Notes under the pieces: generated by a model
Databases searched by the model: none
What the model was told of the DNA's origin: nothing
Seen by the model: the letters and a program-made list of their open reading frames with translations, nothing else
Translations under genes and position numbers: made by a program
Part shown: positions 1 to 7,283 of the stretch, in pieces
How positions within the stretch are numbered: position 1 is the first letter of the stretch
Layout of the letters: every line of letters begins with the position of its first letter
From: Nitrospirota bacterium
GTDB lineage: Bacteria; Nitrospirota_A; Leptospirillia; Leptospirillales; Leptospirillaceae
Direction of reading: 5' to 3'
Length of the DNA: 22,157 nucleotides
Assembly (NCBI GenBank): GCA_021838585.1
Contig: JAKCDE010000018.1
Coordinates: 1-22,157, forward strand

Positions 1-171
1 GGCAAAAGAAAAAGGAAATTGCCCCCCTATCCGAGGGGCGAGGCCAAGGCCGCCCACCTTCTGTACTTCGTCATCAAGAACCATCCCTTTTCTGACGGAG
101 ACTATAGAAGCGCGGCCTTTTTCTTATTGGGCATTCTGAACCGGAATGGCCGTTTGATGCGGGAGGATGGA
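1..171 (+). pseudogene. Fic/RhuM-like (death-on-curing type) protein, internal fragment
   Basis: The frame is open from the window edge. The translation contains AAHLLYFVIKNHPFSDG followed by DYRSAAF, which resembles the Fic-domain segment of RhuM/virulence-type Fic proteins. The family's active-site motif is HPFx(D/E)GN(K/G)R. Here the Asn is Asp and the next residue is Tyr, so the AMP-transferase motif is damaged. Resemblance ends near REDG at about nt 171, where the opposite strand begins to read as part of an unrelated ATPase gene. The frame continues to 498, but that part is antisense to the ATPase fragment and is not Fic-like. The 5' part lies outside the window, so I cannot tell whether it is intact. 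This is most likely a non-functional remnant. Confidence 0.6.
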
Positions 172-498
172 CACGGGGACCGGTCGGCCGGTCTCGAGGC
201 GAATTCTCTTTTGTGCGTCGACGTACCTTTTGATTTCCGGAAAGAGATTGGGAACATACTGGACTTCATCCAGCAAAACAAGGGGCTTGAATTGTTCCAG
301 GAAAAGTCCCGGATCCTGGTTGGCCAGGGTCCGCAACTGCAGATCGTCGAAGGGGACCTCTTGAAAAGAAGACCCCGAAAGATGGGAAAGAAGCGTGCTT
401 TTGCCACACTGGTGCGGTCCCGTCAGGAACTGCACCGGGGCATGGCTGTCGGACAAGCTCCTTGTGATGTCGTGGGGAATGTCATGCGTAAAATATAA
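166..498 (-). pseudogene. AAA_14/DUF4143-type ATPase, N-terminal fragment
   Basis: Read on the minus strand, the product has a P-loop (GPHQCGKSTLL), then VPFDDLQLRTLANQDP, then a Walker B-like LVLLDEVQYVPNLFPEIK, and ends near ETGRPVPVSI. This is the order found in the first 100 or so residues of the AAA_14/DUF4143 ATPases, which are usually about 400 aa. The protein stops being family-like just where FxLTGS would be expected, and reads on into antisense Fic sequence. The start is unclear. A TTG at 456 is possible, but homologous-looking sequence (HDIPHDITRSLSD) reaches back to about 490, limited by a stop at 499-501, and an ATT at 480 could serve. The C-terminal two thirds is missing. Confidence 0.65.
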
Positions 499-636
499 TC
501 AGCCAACTTATAATTGCCAAAATTGATGTGAGGTCTTGGGCGTCCCAGCAACATGAAGAGTTTCGGCCGATTTTCTGTCTTGACAAGGGAGCACTAAAGT
601 AGGAGAGGTCGTCCGGGGGATCAGTCCAGGGAAGAA

Positions 637-663
637 GGGGAAGAAGGAATATCCTTCTTCCCC
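637..663 (-). terminator. Hairpin downstream of the surface lipoprotein gene
   Basis: A perfect 12-bp stem (637-648 with 652-663) has a 3-nt loop. It lies 10 nt past the stop codon of the minus-strand lipoprotein gene. In that direction it is followed by TTCTTCCC rather than a clean T-run, so it may be a weak intrinsic terminator or a 3'-end stabiliser. Confidence 0.65.
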
Positions 664-672
664 CGGGAGAAT

Positions 673-2718
673 TTAATTCACGGCGTCAAACAGAAAGTTG
701 GGAATGTTGTTGCAAGAGTTTGAACAACTCGGCACAAGAAGGCCGGATTTCGGAGAAATGGGGTTGCTGATATTTGAATTTGAGATGGTACCGGATTTAT
801 TGTAAAGAATTGCCTCGATCCCGTTGGCTGTGCTTGAGCTTCCCTCCGGCACGAATATGATATGGGAATTGGGATCGATCATGGCATTGGTATTGCCGTT
901 GGGAGAGGAAAGTGACGAAAGGGTCAGCCCGGTTAATTGGGTGACTGCTCCGGACGGGGTATAGGAGTAAGGGGTAAAATTGATCCCGGACGAATAAGAT
1001 TCAAGGAAAAAGATCTGGTCTGTCTGATCTAAATCCGAAGAAGATCCTGCGTTGTATGAAAGAGGCGAATTCAAGAGATTGCCACTTCCAATTGTTTGGG
1101 AAATGACAGATGAATTGATCACTCCCGTTGAAGTATTGAAGGAGAGAATATCGAGTGGCTCCGAAGAGGGACAACCACTGGAATTGCAATAGGCAGAAAA
1201 GAATATCAGACCTATGTTATTGTCAAAGCCAAAACTCGTGGCATTGGTCGAGGGTACTGTAAGCGAAACCGGACCAAATGTTGTTTCCGTTCCCAAGGAT
1301 AAGGAAGATGAAGAATAAGAGATTTTGAAGACGCCCGAATAGGAATAGGTCGTTGAAGTAGAATTTTGAGTTCTGTTTCTTACCCATAAAAGATTGAGAG
1401 CATTATCCCCCCTTAAGTTCTGAGTATTGAGCGACGAAGGGAAGGAAGGCTCTACGCATGGCTGGAGTCCACTGGCATTATAAAAGTAAATACAAAATTG
1501 GGGATTTGAGCTTCCCGTACAACTCGCAAAGACCGAATGGTAGATGGTATTGATCCCTCCTCCTGAGTTACAAGTATTCCCAGAGGTGGCATTAAGGGTC
1601 ACAGAGTTGAGTGCCGATCCGAATCCCGAGGTAGGAGAATAATTATAAAGAGTGATTGTTTCCGAGGTATTTGTGGAATTTGTTGTCGCGACAGCATAGA
1701 CGTTGTAAGAGCTGTCGAACCCTCCTCCCACCGGAACCTGACCTGAGGCTATCGACAGGCTTGTCGCCGGAGAAGAGGTGGGAATGTTTCCTGTGGCGGT
1801 AAAAGGAAATGTTTCCAGGGAGTAGTTACCGGATGAATCGACATTAGCAGTGAGGAGTGTTCCGATCGGGGAACTGGAGTTCGTAGAATTATTATTTGAT
1901 GTACTATAGGTTCCGGATGAACTTCCGACGGTCGTAACGGTTGGTCCATTATTTGTTTGATTTACGAGATTTGTTGTCGCCGTCTCAATATTGCTGAGAT
2001 TCGGAGAATTTGACCCACTACAGGAAGAGGTATTGTTGACACAGTTTTCAAGTCCGTTGGCTAATTCATAAAGATCAGTGGTCGGCACAGTGTTTGGTGC
2101 CGTTGAGGAGATCGTGCCCAATATGGGGTTGACCAGATTTGAAAAATTTTTGTTAAAATTTGCCACTTGAGTGGATGATCCGGATAGAGAAAGTCCTGTT
2201 AGGGTCAACCCATTGCTAATGGCCTCATAGGCTACCGCAACAGTCGTCAATTCATTAACAACAAGATTAGAAGGAGGAGTGGCTCCTGAAACCCCTACGA
2301 CATTCATGAGATTGAGATTCTGATTATTGGAACTCCCTGGTTTTGCCACAACATAGAGCAAAAGACCGGGTGTTGAAGGGGGATTGTAATGTATCGTAAA
2401 TTTCCCATTTGAATCTGAAGTCCCGGTTCCTAGAGTCAGCGGCGGACCTGAAGATTGAGCCTCACATAATTCCATCGCCGCATTGGCGATTCCTGTGAGT
2501 CCCCCCATGACAGTCCCTGAAATTGAAGAGGTACCCGTCGAAGCGCCTCCGGCAGTGCTGCCTCCCCCTCCAGAAGAGCCGCCCCCGCAGGCAGAAAAAG
2601 AACCGACAAGGAGGATCATTGAAGAGAAAAAAAGGAAAGATTTAAGGGCATTAGAAGGTCTTGACTTGTTCGTAGCCTTACTCTGGAAAGAACTCCTGTT
2701 TTTTCTCGAAGACTCCAT
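673..2718 (-). CDS. Large Ser/Thr/Asn-rich surface lipoprotein
   Basis: A 681-aa predicted lipoprotein of unknown function. The N-terminus is basic (residues 1-26), followed by a hydrophobic stretch and a lipobox-like FSAC with the lipidated Cys at 44, then a Gly/Ser-rich linker (CGGGSSGGGG). Residues of about 65-125 (SISGTVMGG... DSNGKFTIHY) resemble a carboxypeptidase-regulatory/Ig-like beta domain. The rest is unusually rich in Ser, Thr, Asn and Gly, with scattered Cys pairs, and reads like repeated beta-propeller or beta-sandwich strands; no enzyme motif is visible. The start is set by GGAGGAGG 8 nt upstream of the ATG. The -3 position of the lipobox is Phe, which is atypical. The coding sequence is visibly richer in A and T than the neighbours. 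A role as a cell-surface or adhesion-type protein is inferred from composition only. Confidence 0.8.
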   Translation of the reverse strand: MESSRKNRSSFQSKATNKSRPSNALKSFLFFSSMILLVGSFSACGGGSSGGGGSTAGGASTGTSSISGTVMGGLTGIANAAMELCEAQSSGPPLTLGTGTSDSNGKFTIHYNPPSTPGLLLYVVAKPGSSNNQNLNLMNVVGVSGATPPSNLVVNELTTVAVAYEAISNGLTLTGLSLSGSSTQVANFNKNFSNLVNPILGTISSTAPNTVPTTDLYELANGLENCVNNTSSCSGSNSPNLSNIETATTNLVNQTNNGPTVTTVGSSSGTYSTSNNNSTNSSSPIGTLLTANVDSSGNYSLETFPFTATGNIPTSSPATSLSIASGQVPVGGGFDSSYNVYAVATTNSTNTSETITLYNYSPTSGFGSALNSVTLNATSGNTCNSGGGINTIYHSVFASCTGSSNPQFCIYFYNASGLQPCVEPSFPSSLNTQNLRGDNALNLLWVRNRTQNSTSTTYSYSGVFKISYSSSSLSLGTETTFGPVSLTVPSTNATSFGFDNNIGLIFFSAYCNSSGCPSSEPLDILSFNTSTGVINSSVISQTIGSGNLLNSPLSYNAGSSSDLDQTDQIFFLESYSSGINFTPYSYTPSGAVTQLTGLTLSSLSSPNGNTNAMIDPNSHIIFVPEGSSSTANGIEAILYNKSGTISNSNISNPISPKSGLLVPSCSNSCNNIPNFLFDAVN

Positions 2719-2782
2719 TTTGGACCTCCTCCCCTAAGGGAACAAAAACATTCCCGAACAGAAAACTCCCGCATCTTCATGA

Positions 2783-2800
2783 CGAAGGATCTTTCCTTCG
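2783..2800 (-). promoter_or_regulatory. Leader hairpin of the lipoprotein mRNA
   Basis: A 7-bp perfect stem (2783-2789 with 2794-2800) and a 4-nt loop lie about 65 nt upstream of the lipoprotein start codon, probably inside its 5' untranslated leader. Role unknown. It is not followed by a T-run, so it is not a terminator. Confidence 0.4.
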
Positions 2801-2892
2801 GGAGATAACATGACCTTTCCTTAGCTCTTTATAAAAATCGACTAGCAATAAATACCGATAAAAGTATTAACAAAATGATGAAAACAGTAAAT

Positions 2893-2933
2893 ACTACTTA
2901 AGTAGTGAAATTTAAAACCTAAGTAGGAAATTT
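2893..2933. repeat. Palindrome plus 21-bp-spaced direct repeat, candidate operator
   Basis: ACTACTTAAGTAGT (2893-2906) is a perfect 14-bp palindrome. Its right half begins TAAGTAGTGAAATTT (2899-2913), which recurs as TAAGTAGGAAATTT at 2920-2933, 21 bp later, or two helical turns. The second copy also forms CCTA-AG-TAGG (2918-2927). Weaker relatives occur at 2965-2973 and 2988-2994. The same-face spacing suggests binding by a regulator upstream of the lipoprotein gene. Confidence 0.5.
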
Positions 2934-3044
2934 CTTATCGTTTCCCTCTCATTTTTATAAATTATAAAGTAGTCATCATTTTCTAAATAAGTTGTGATCC
3001 TTGATGAACAAAGGAGGACAGGGGCTTCGGGGAGGCAAAGACAA

Positions 3045-3070
3045 AAAAGACGGGAGATGTCCCGTCTTTT
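3045..3070 (-). terminator. Intrinsic terminator, probably bidirectional
   Basis: A perfect 11-bp stem (AAAAGACGGGA, 3045-3055, with 3060-3070) has a GATG loop. On the minus strand the hairpin runs into TTTTTTG, so it should end transcripts coming from the YHS-SLOG gene, whose stop codon is 270 bp away. On the plus strand it is followed by GATCTTTT, but no plus-strand gene lies upstream. Confidence 0.75.
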
Positions 3071-3340
3071 GATCTTTTCATTACCTATAGTCTTGTAGTC
3101 TTTCCGGAAGGATTGAGGAGGAGGGGAAGGCGAAAGAGGGTTGCCTTGAAACGACCTGCCGGGGATAATCAGGACAGGGCAGGGGGCTGGATCGCCTCAA
3201 GAGGTTCCGGCTGGGACCGACCCTTCGCAGGTCCGGGGGCCTCAAGGGATCCCCGGGCCACGAAGGTTTCCTGCTGGGGACATGAACTGAGGGAGTCAGG
3301 ACTCAGGGTTTTCTCACGGGACCAGGAATCCTTCTGCTTC

Positions 3341-4063
3341 TCACCCCATAAAGACCGAAGGCCGCTGGTAGTGCTTTTGGGTGTAGAAGTCGATCATCCG
3401 GGCCAGAAGCCGGTCTGGATCCCCGTCTCTCAGAACGGTGCTTCCGGTGGGCTTCGAGACCACCTTGACGATGTCTTCGAGAATCTGGGTGATGCCACCG
3501 CTGCCCTCGACCACCCCGATGAGCTTTCCTTCGTCGTAGGCGATGGAAAACTCTCCCAGCGTTCCGGAGTGTCCGCCGATGATGATGACGAAGTCGCTCG
3601 AGCGGATATTGATGACCTCCCGGCCCATGAGTCCCGAGCCGGTGAAGATGATCATGTCGTAGAGGTCGTTCGGGGAATGATACCGGTGAAGGTGCTCCTC
3701 TTCGGAAAGGGCGGGAGAAATTCCGACGGAGAATCCTCCGATTTCCCTGAAGCCCGCGCAGGTTTCCCATGGCAGGCCCGGGCAGGCCCCGGTGATGAGT
3801 CCGAATTTTCGTTTGCCGATGGCACGGCCGAGCTCCCGGGCCAGGCGAACCTGTTCGGGGGAAAGCTCTCCCGACGCCGAACCCATCACGCCCACCGTGA
3901 GAGTCCGGCCCGGGGCGTTCGCCGTATAGCGGTCGGGATCCTTGTCGAAGGTGTCGCGGCAGTTCAGGCTGTCGAAATAGTAAAGATGGCCGTCGTAGAT
4001 CCGGATGGCGGCGGCGGCATGGTGGTGGGTGATGACGGTCTTGCAGACAGGATCAACAGTCAT
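3341..4063 (-). CDS. YHS-like domain fused to SLOG/LOG-family (TIGR00725-like) protein
   Basis: A 240-aa two-domain protein. Residues 1-47 (DPVCKTV ... YYFDSLNCRDTFDKDP) resemble a YHS metal-binding domain. Cys7 and Cys35 are kept, but the position that is usually Cys in YYFCS is Asp31. Residues 55-235 are a Rossmann domain of the SLOG/LOG superfamily (the 'lysine decarboxylase-like' family): VGVMGSASG near 57-65, GLITGACPGLP at 88-97, and GGHSGTLGE at 163-171. In LOG enzymes the last motif is PGGxGTxxE and helps bind nucleotide or phosphoribosyl substrates; here the Pro is Ile. The substrate is unknown. The start is supported by GAGGAG 5 nt upstream of the ATG. The gene is divergent from the ynfA-uvrB pair, with 102 bp between start codons. 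The family is clear and the function is not. Confidence 0.88.
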   Translation of the reverse strand: MTVDPVCKTVITHHHAAAAIRIYDGHLYYFDSLNCRDTFDKDPDRYTANAPGRTLTVGVMGSASGELSPEQVRLARELGRAIGKRKFGLITGACPGLPWETCAGFREIGGFSVGISPALSEEEHLHRYHSPNDLYDMIIFTGSGLMGREVINIRSSDFVIIIGGHSGTLGEFSIAYDEGKLIGVVEGSGGITQILEDIVKVVSKPTGSTVLRDGDPDRLLARMIDFYTQKHYQRPSVFMG

Positions 4064-4165
4064 GAAATCTCCTCGGGTGTCAACGGATCGGACGAATGGA
4101 TTGAATCTGATCGATTTCTATGAGGGAGTCAAGCCGGGCGTGCGTCCGGAAAAGAGGGCGAAAGG

Positions 4166-4498
4166 ATGCGCCCGGTGAAAATCCTTCTCATCATGCTCCT
4201 CTCGGGACTCCTTGAAGTCGGGGGAGGCTACGGGGTCTGGCTCTGGATGAAGGGAAACGCCACCCTCTCCATGGGGGTCTTCGGCATGACCGGGCTCGCC
4301 CTCTACGGGGTGGTGGCCGCCTTCGAGCCCCTTCCCTTCGGCCGCGCCTACGCCGCCTACGGCGGGGTCTTTGTCCTCCTCTCAATCCTTTTCGCAATGA
4401 AAATCGACGGATTCCGTCCCGACCGCTGGGACGTCCTGGGGGCGGGCGTCATCGGTCTCGGGGTCCTGATCCTTCTCTTCGGTCCGGGACGGCCATGA
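4166..4498 (+). CDS. ynfA: UPF0060 (YnfA-type) small membrane protein
   Basis: A 110-aa protein with four predicted hydrophobic helices (about 5-25, 34-54, 63-79 and 88-106). Signatures include [25 protein letters not shown] and a [17 protein letters not shown] ending. Length and pattern match the UPF0060/YnfA family (about 108 aa), an inner-membrane family with distant resemblance to small multidrug-resistance exporters. Its substrate is not established. The ATG is preceded by a purine-rich AAAGAGGGCGAAAGG. The stop codon overlaps the uvrB start (ATGA at 4495-4498), so the two genes are probably co-transcribed and translationally coupled. That partnership is unusual, since YnfA has no known link to excision repair. 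Confidence 0.9.
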   Translation: MRPVKILLIMLLSGLLEVGGGYGVWLWMKGNATLSMGVFGMTGLALYGVVAAFEPLPFGRAYAAYGGVFVLLSILFAMKIDGFRPDRWDVLGAGVIGLGVLILLFGPGRP

Positions 4499-6573
4499 AG
4501 AAGCCCGCAGAAGAGGGGGAAATCCTCGTTCCGGTCCGGAGCGGCCGGTTCGAGCTCGTTTCCGAGTACGCTCCCTGCGGAGACCAGTCCCGGGCGATCG
4601 GGGTCCTGTCGGAAGGCGTCAGGGCCGGAAAGCCGCGCCAGACCCTTCTCGGGGTCACGGGGTCGGGGAAGACCTTCACCATGGCCAACGTCATCGCGAA
4701 CGCCGGAAAACCCACCCTGGTCCTGGCCCCCAACAAGACCCTGGCCGCCCAGCTCTATCGCGAGTTCCGGGAGTTCTTCCCGAACAACCGGGTGGAGTAT
4801 TTTGTCAGCTACTACGACTACTACCAGCCCGAAGCCTATCTTCCGGCCACCGACACCTACATCGAAAAGGATTCGGCGGTCAACGACCTGATCGACCGGA
4901 TGCGCCACAGCGCCACGACGGCCCTCCTGGAGCGCCTCGACACCATCGTGGTGGCCTCCGTCTCGTGCATCTACGGCCTGGGCTCTCCCGATTCCTACCT
5001 CAAGATGCACCTCTATCTCGAGCGGGGGATGGAGATCCGGAGAAACCGCCTTCTCGAGCGCCTGGTCGAGATCCAGTACCAGCGAAACGAGATCGACTTC
5101 CACCGGGGAACCTTCCGGGTGAAGGGGGACGTGGTCGACATCTTCCCGGCCTCCTTCGAGGACCGGGCCGTCCGTGTCGAGTTCTGGGGGGACACCGTCG
5201 AGAAGATCCGCGAGATCGATCCCCTGACCGGCCACGAACTGACCCAGGTTCCGTCGATGATCATCTATCCGGGAACCCACTATGTCCTGCCTCCGGACAA
5301 GCTGGAGGGGGCCCTTGCGGGGATCGAGGAGGAGCTTTCCGAGCGGATCGCCCATTTCCGGAGGAACAACCAGCTTGTCGAGGCCCAGCGCATCGAGCAG
5401 CGGACCCTTTTCGATCTCGAAATGATCCGGGAAGTGGGGTTCTGCCACGGCATCGAGAACTATTCGCGCCATCTGTCGGGACGGGCTCCCGGGGAGCCTC
5501 CTCCGACCCTTTTCGACTATTTCCCTCCGGATTTTCTGATGGTCATCGATGAAAGCCATGTGGCGATCCCGCAGGTCGGAGGCATGTACCACGGGGACCA
5601 CTCCCGCAAAAAGAGCCTGGTGGAATACGGCTTCCGCCTGCCCTCGGCCTTCGACAACCGGCCCCTGACCTTTCCAGAGTTCGAGAAGGTCATGCGTCAG
5701 GTACTCTTTGTCTCGGCCACCCCCGGTCCCTACGAGCTGACCGCCTCAGGTGGCGTGACGGCCGAACAGGTGATCCGGCCCACGGGACTTTTGGACCCCG
5801 AGATCGAGGTGGTCCCGGCCCTCCATCAGGTGGATCATCTTCTGGAGGAGGTACGCCGGACCGTCGCTCTGGGAGACCGGGTCCTGGTGACGACGCTCAC
5901 CAAGAGGATGGCGGAAAATCTGACGGAATATCTCGAGGAGCGGGGGGTCCGCGTCCGCTACCTCCATTCCGAGATCGACACCCTCGAGCGGATGGAAATT
6001 ATCCGGGACCTTCGCCGGGGGGAGTTCGACGTCCTGGTGGGGATCAACCTCCTCAGGGAAGGTCTCGATCTGCCCGAGGTCTCCCTCGTGGCCATTCTCG
6101 ATGCCGACAAGGAGGGGTTCCTCCGGTCACGGCGATCCCTGATCCAGACTGCCGGCAGGGCCGCGAGAAATCTCAGGGGACGCGTGATCTTCTACGGCGA
6201 TACCGTCACCGGCTCCATGCAGGAGGCCATCGACGAGACGCGCAGGAGGCGCGCGATCCAGATCGCGTTCAACGAACAAAACGGGATCGAGCCGCGGGGA
6301 ATTCAGAAGAGCATTCCGGAAGCGCTTTATCATGTTTCCGAAAGCGATTACGTGACCGTCAGCGCCGTCGGCGAAGTGGAGGAGACCGGTCCGGAGGAAG
6401 CCCTTCCCGAGACCGAAATCAGAAAGCGTATGGTCGCAGCAGCGGAGGCCCTGGATTTCGAGATGGCGGCCCACTATCGCGATCTGCTTCGCGCCAGGGG
6501 AGAGAAGCCATCGGGCGAGGGGATTGTGCTCAAGCCCCCCCGGGGGACAGGTCGTCGCAGGAAGAAGGATTGA
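4495..6573 (+). CDS. uvrB: UvrABC excinuclease subunit B
   Basis: A 692-aa protein of typical UvrB length. UvrB loads with UvrA at bulky DNA lesions, verifies the damage by local strand opening, and then recruits UvrC for dual incision. Visible parts: Walker A GVTGSGKT (53-60), the beta-hairpin region [20 protein letters not shown] (107-125), helicase motif II DESH (352-355), VSATPGPYE (407-414), motif V region [17 protein letters not shown] (516-532), motif [11 protein letters not shown] (551-559), and the C-terminal UVR motif (about 640-667) that contacts UvrC. The C-terminus is basic (RRRKKD). The start overlaps the ynfA stop. No truncation or missing motif was seen. The gene converges on the DUF4321 gene, with 14 bp between stops and no clear terminator. 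Confidence 0.99.
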   Translation: MKKPAEEGEILVPVRSGRFELVSEYAPCGDQSRAIGVLSEGVRAGKPRQTLLGVTGSGKTFTMANVIANAGKPTLVLAPNKTLAAQLYREFREFFPNNRVEYFVSYYDYYQPEAYLPATDTYIEKDSAVNDLIDRMRHSATTALLERLDTIVVASVSCIYGLGSPDSYLKMHLYLERGMEIRRNRLLERLVEIQYQRNEIDFHRGTFRVKGDVVDIFPASFEDRAVRVEFWGDTVEKIREIDPLTGHELTQVPSMIIYPGTHYVLPPDKLEGALAGIEEELSERIAHFRRNNQLVEAQRIEQRTLFDLEMIREVGFCHGIENYSRHLSGRAPGEPPPTLFDYFPPDFLMVIDESHVAIPQVGGMYHGDHSRKKSLVEYGFRLPSAFDNRPLTFPEFEKVMRQVLFVSATPGPYELTASGGVTAEQVIRPTGLLDPEIEVVPALHQVDHLLEEVRRTVALGDRVLVTTLTKRMAENLTEYLEERGVRVRYLHSEIDTLERMEIIRDLRRGEFDVLVGINLLREGLDLPEVSLVAILDADKEGFLRSRRSLIQTAGRAARNLRGRVIFYGDTVTGSMQEAIDETRRRRAIQIAFNEQNGIEPRGIQKSIPEALYHVSESDYVTVSAVGEVEETGPEEALPETEIRKRMVAAAEALDFEMAAHYRDLLRARGEKPSGEGIVLKPPRGTGRRRKKD

Positions 6574-6587
6574 GGGAATCCCGAAAT

Positions 6588-6857
6588 TCAGGAGTTCCGG
6601 TAGATGTAGTAGCCCAAAAAGATGCCGAGGATGTTCAGAAGGTTGATGTGGATATTCAGGCCGAAGGCAAGGTCGAGCAGAACCAGGTGGAATGTGACAG
6701 GAGCGCCGCTTCCGAAGGAGACGTGGGAGAGAAAAAGGGTGGCGATGGGGCCCGAAGGAAGAAATGCGTTGAATATCACGGTCAGGACTGAGCCGAGGAC
6801 CGCTCCGGCGAACATCAGAAAAAGAAGAAGACCGAAACCCTTATTGACCTGTGCCAC
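6588..6857 (-). CDS. DUF4321 family membrane protein
   Basis: An 89-aa protein with two hydrophobic segments (about 8-30 and 68-86) and a short middle part (SHVSFGSGAPVTFHLVLLDLAFGLNIHINLLNILG). The arrangement, a GAVLGS-like first helix, a middle 'lDL..l.fG..i..Nl..ilG' stretch and a short IYRN tail, matches the DUF4321 family of small membrane proteins. No biochemical role is known. The start is a GTG at 6857 with AAGGA about 11 nt upstream, longer than ideal, but no ATG is available in frame. A good sigma-70 promoter lies at 6932-6960, leaving a leader of about 68 nt. Confidence 0.8.
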   Translation of the reverse strand: MAQVNKGFGLLLFLMFAGAVLGSVLTVIFNAFLPSGPIATLFLSHVSFGSGAPVTFHLVLLDLAFGLNIHINLLNILGIFLGYYIYRNS

Positions 6858-6931
6858 GCCAAGGAAGTCCTTTCCGGATGATTGAGCGACGAAGGAGAGT
6901 TGCTTTCAGACGCCTGAGGGGAAGCGCTTTC

Positions 6932-6960
6932 ATTCTAGAGTGGTGAAGAAAGGGGGTCAA
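6932..6960 (-). promoter_or_regulatory. Sigma-70-type promoter for the DUF4321 gene
   Basis: On the minus strand TTGACC (6955-6960) is followed after exactly 17 bp by TAGAAT (6932-6937). Transcription should begin near 6925, giving a leader of about 68 nt before the GTG. Confidence 0.75.
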
Positions 6961-7042
6961 GCAGTTTTGTCGCGCTTCCCGAAATTTTTGGAAAAATCCT
7001 GAAATTACGATTGTCTGCGCCTCTGTGATCCGCGTCACTGAT

Positions 7043-7157
7043 CGGGTCGCGCGGCAAACCCCGGAGTTTTTCCGGGAAAGGATGAGGCAACGCCTTAAGC
7101 GGTTTGACGACGTCTGAAACCCGCCCGTACGAGGGAGGACGTGTCCTCCTCGTTTTT
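7043..7157 (+). ncRNA. Unassigned structured RNA with intrinsic terminator
   Basis: There is no protein gene here on the plus strand, yet the sequence folds coherently and ends in a terminator. CGGGT (7043-7047) pairs with ACCCG (7119-7123), and CAAACC (7055-7060) pairs with GGTTTG (7101-7106). Inside lie a CCGGA/TCCGG hairpin (7061-7065/7071-7075) and an AGGC-AAC-GCCT hairpin (7085-7095), giving a three-way junction. GGTTT(GAC) at 7101-7108 can instead pair with GTC-TG-AAACC at 7112-7121, so two folds compete. A separate GTGA/TCAC hairpin precedes it (7025-7038). I considered known riboswitch classes and found no match. It may be a free small RNA, or an attenuator leader for the ArsR operon if transcription reads through. 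No confident promoter was found upstream. Confidence 0.45.
7130..7157 (+). terminator. Intrinsic terminator ending the structured RNA
   Basis: CGAG(G)GAGGAC at 7130-7140 pairs with GTCCTCCTCG at 7143-7152, with one bulged G, followed at once by TTTTTCTC. The T-run is on the plus strand only. It lies 125 bp before the ArsR start codon and has no protein gene upstream on its own strand. Confidence 0.75.
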
Positions 7158-7246
7158 CTCATAATTCCTCCCCTCCTTAGGTTCGCACAGTTTCCGACCT
7201 CTTCTTTCCCTCAAGTTTCGATTTTCAGAAAATTTCCCCCGGAGTC

Positions 7247-7283
7247 TTGACTTCAGATTTAATATTCCAATATCATAATATTA
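7247..7283 (+). promoter_or_regulatory. Promoter and operator of the ArsR operon; predicted leaderless start
   Basis: TTGACT (7247-7252) and TATCAT (7271-7276) are 18 bp apart. The -10 box ends 6 nt before the ATG at 7283, so transcription should start at or beside the A of the ATG. There is no ribosome-binding site. TAATATT (7260-7266) and AATATTA (7277-7283) form a 7-bp inverted repeat with a 10-bp spacer that brackets the -10 box. ArsR-family repressors bind such AT-rich dyads, so self-repression is likely. Confidence 0.65.

Larger units (their letters stand above)
2719..3340. other. 622-bp gene-free stretch, AT-rich in its middle
   Basis: Positions 2719-2820 are the probable leader of the minus-strand lipoprotein gene. 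Positions 2820-3000 are strongly AT-rich and hold the palindrome and repeats listed separately. Positions 3045-3070 hold a terminator for the gene to the right. From 3071 to 3340 I see no convincing gene, only the 3' flank of the minus-strand YHS-SLOG gene and a short GAGTC-AG-GACTC dyad at 3294-3305. No promoter with two good boxes could be assigned with confidence. Confidence 0.6.

Noticed and set aside
3004..3072. A 22-codon ORF starting ATGAACAAAGGAGG
   Set aside because: No ribosome-binding site, its end is inside the terminator stem, and the peptide is mostly Lys/Gly.
3113..4123. Plus-strand open frame of 336 codons
   Set aside because: It is antisense to the YHS-SLOG gene, which has clear domains and a good ribosome-binding site; the plus-strand product is charged, low in hydrophobic core and matches no fold.
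4357..5601. Minus-strand open frame of 414 codons
   Set aside because: It lies opposite uvrB, whose motifs are complete. Long antisense frames are common in GC-rich genes.
7043..7110. c-di-GMP-I (GEMM) riboswitch
   Set aside because: GGCAAACC is present, but the expected second conserved block (ACGCAAAGCC) and the third helix with GGTAGGTAGC are not found.
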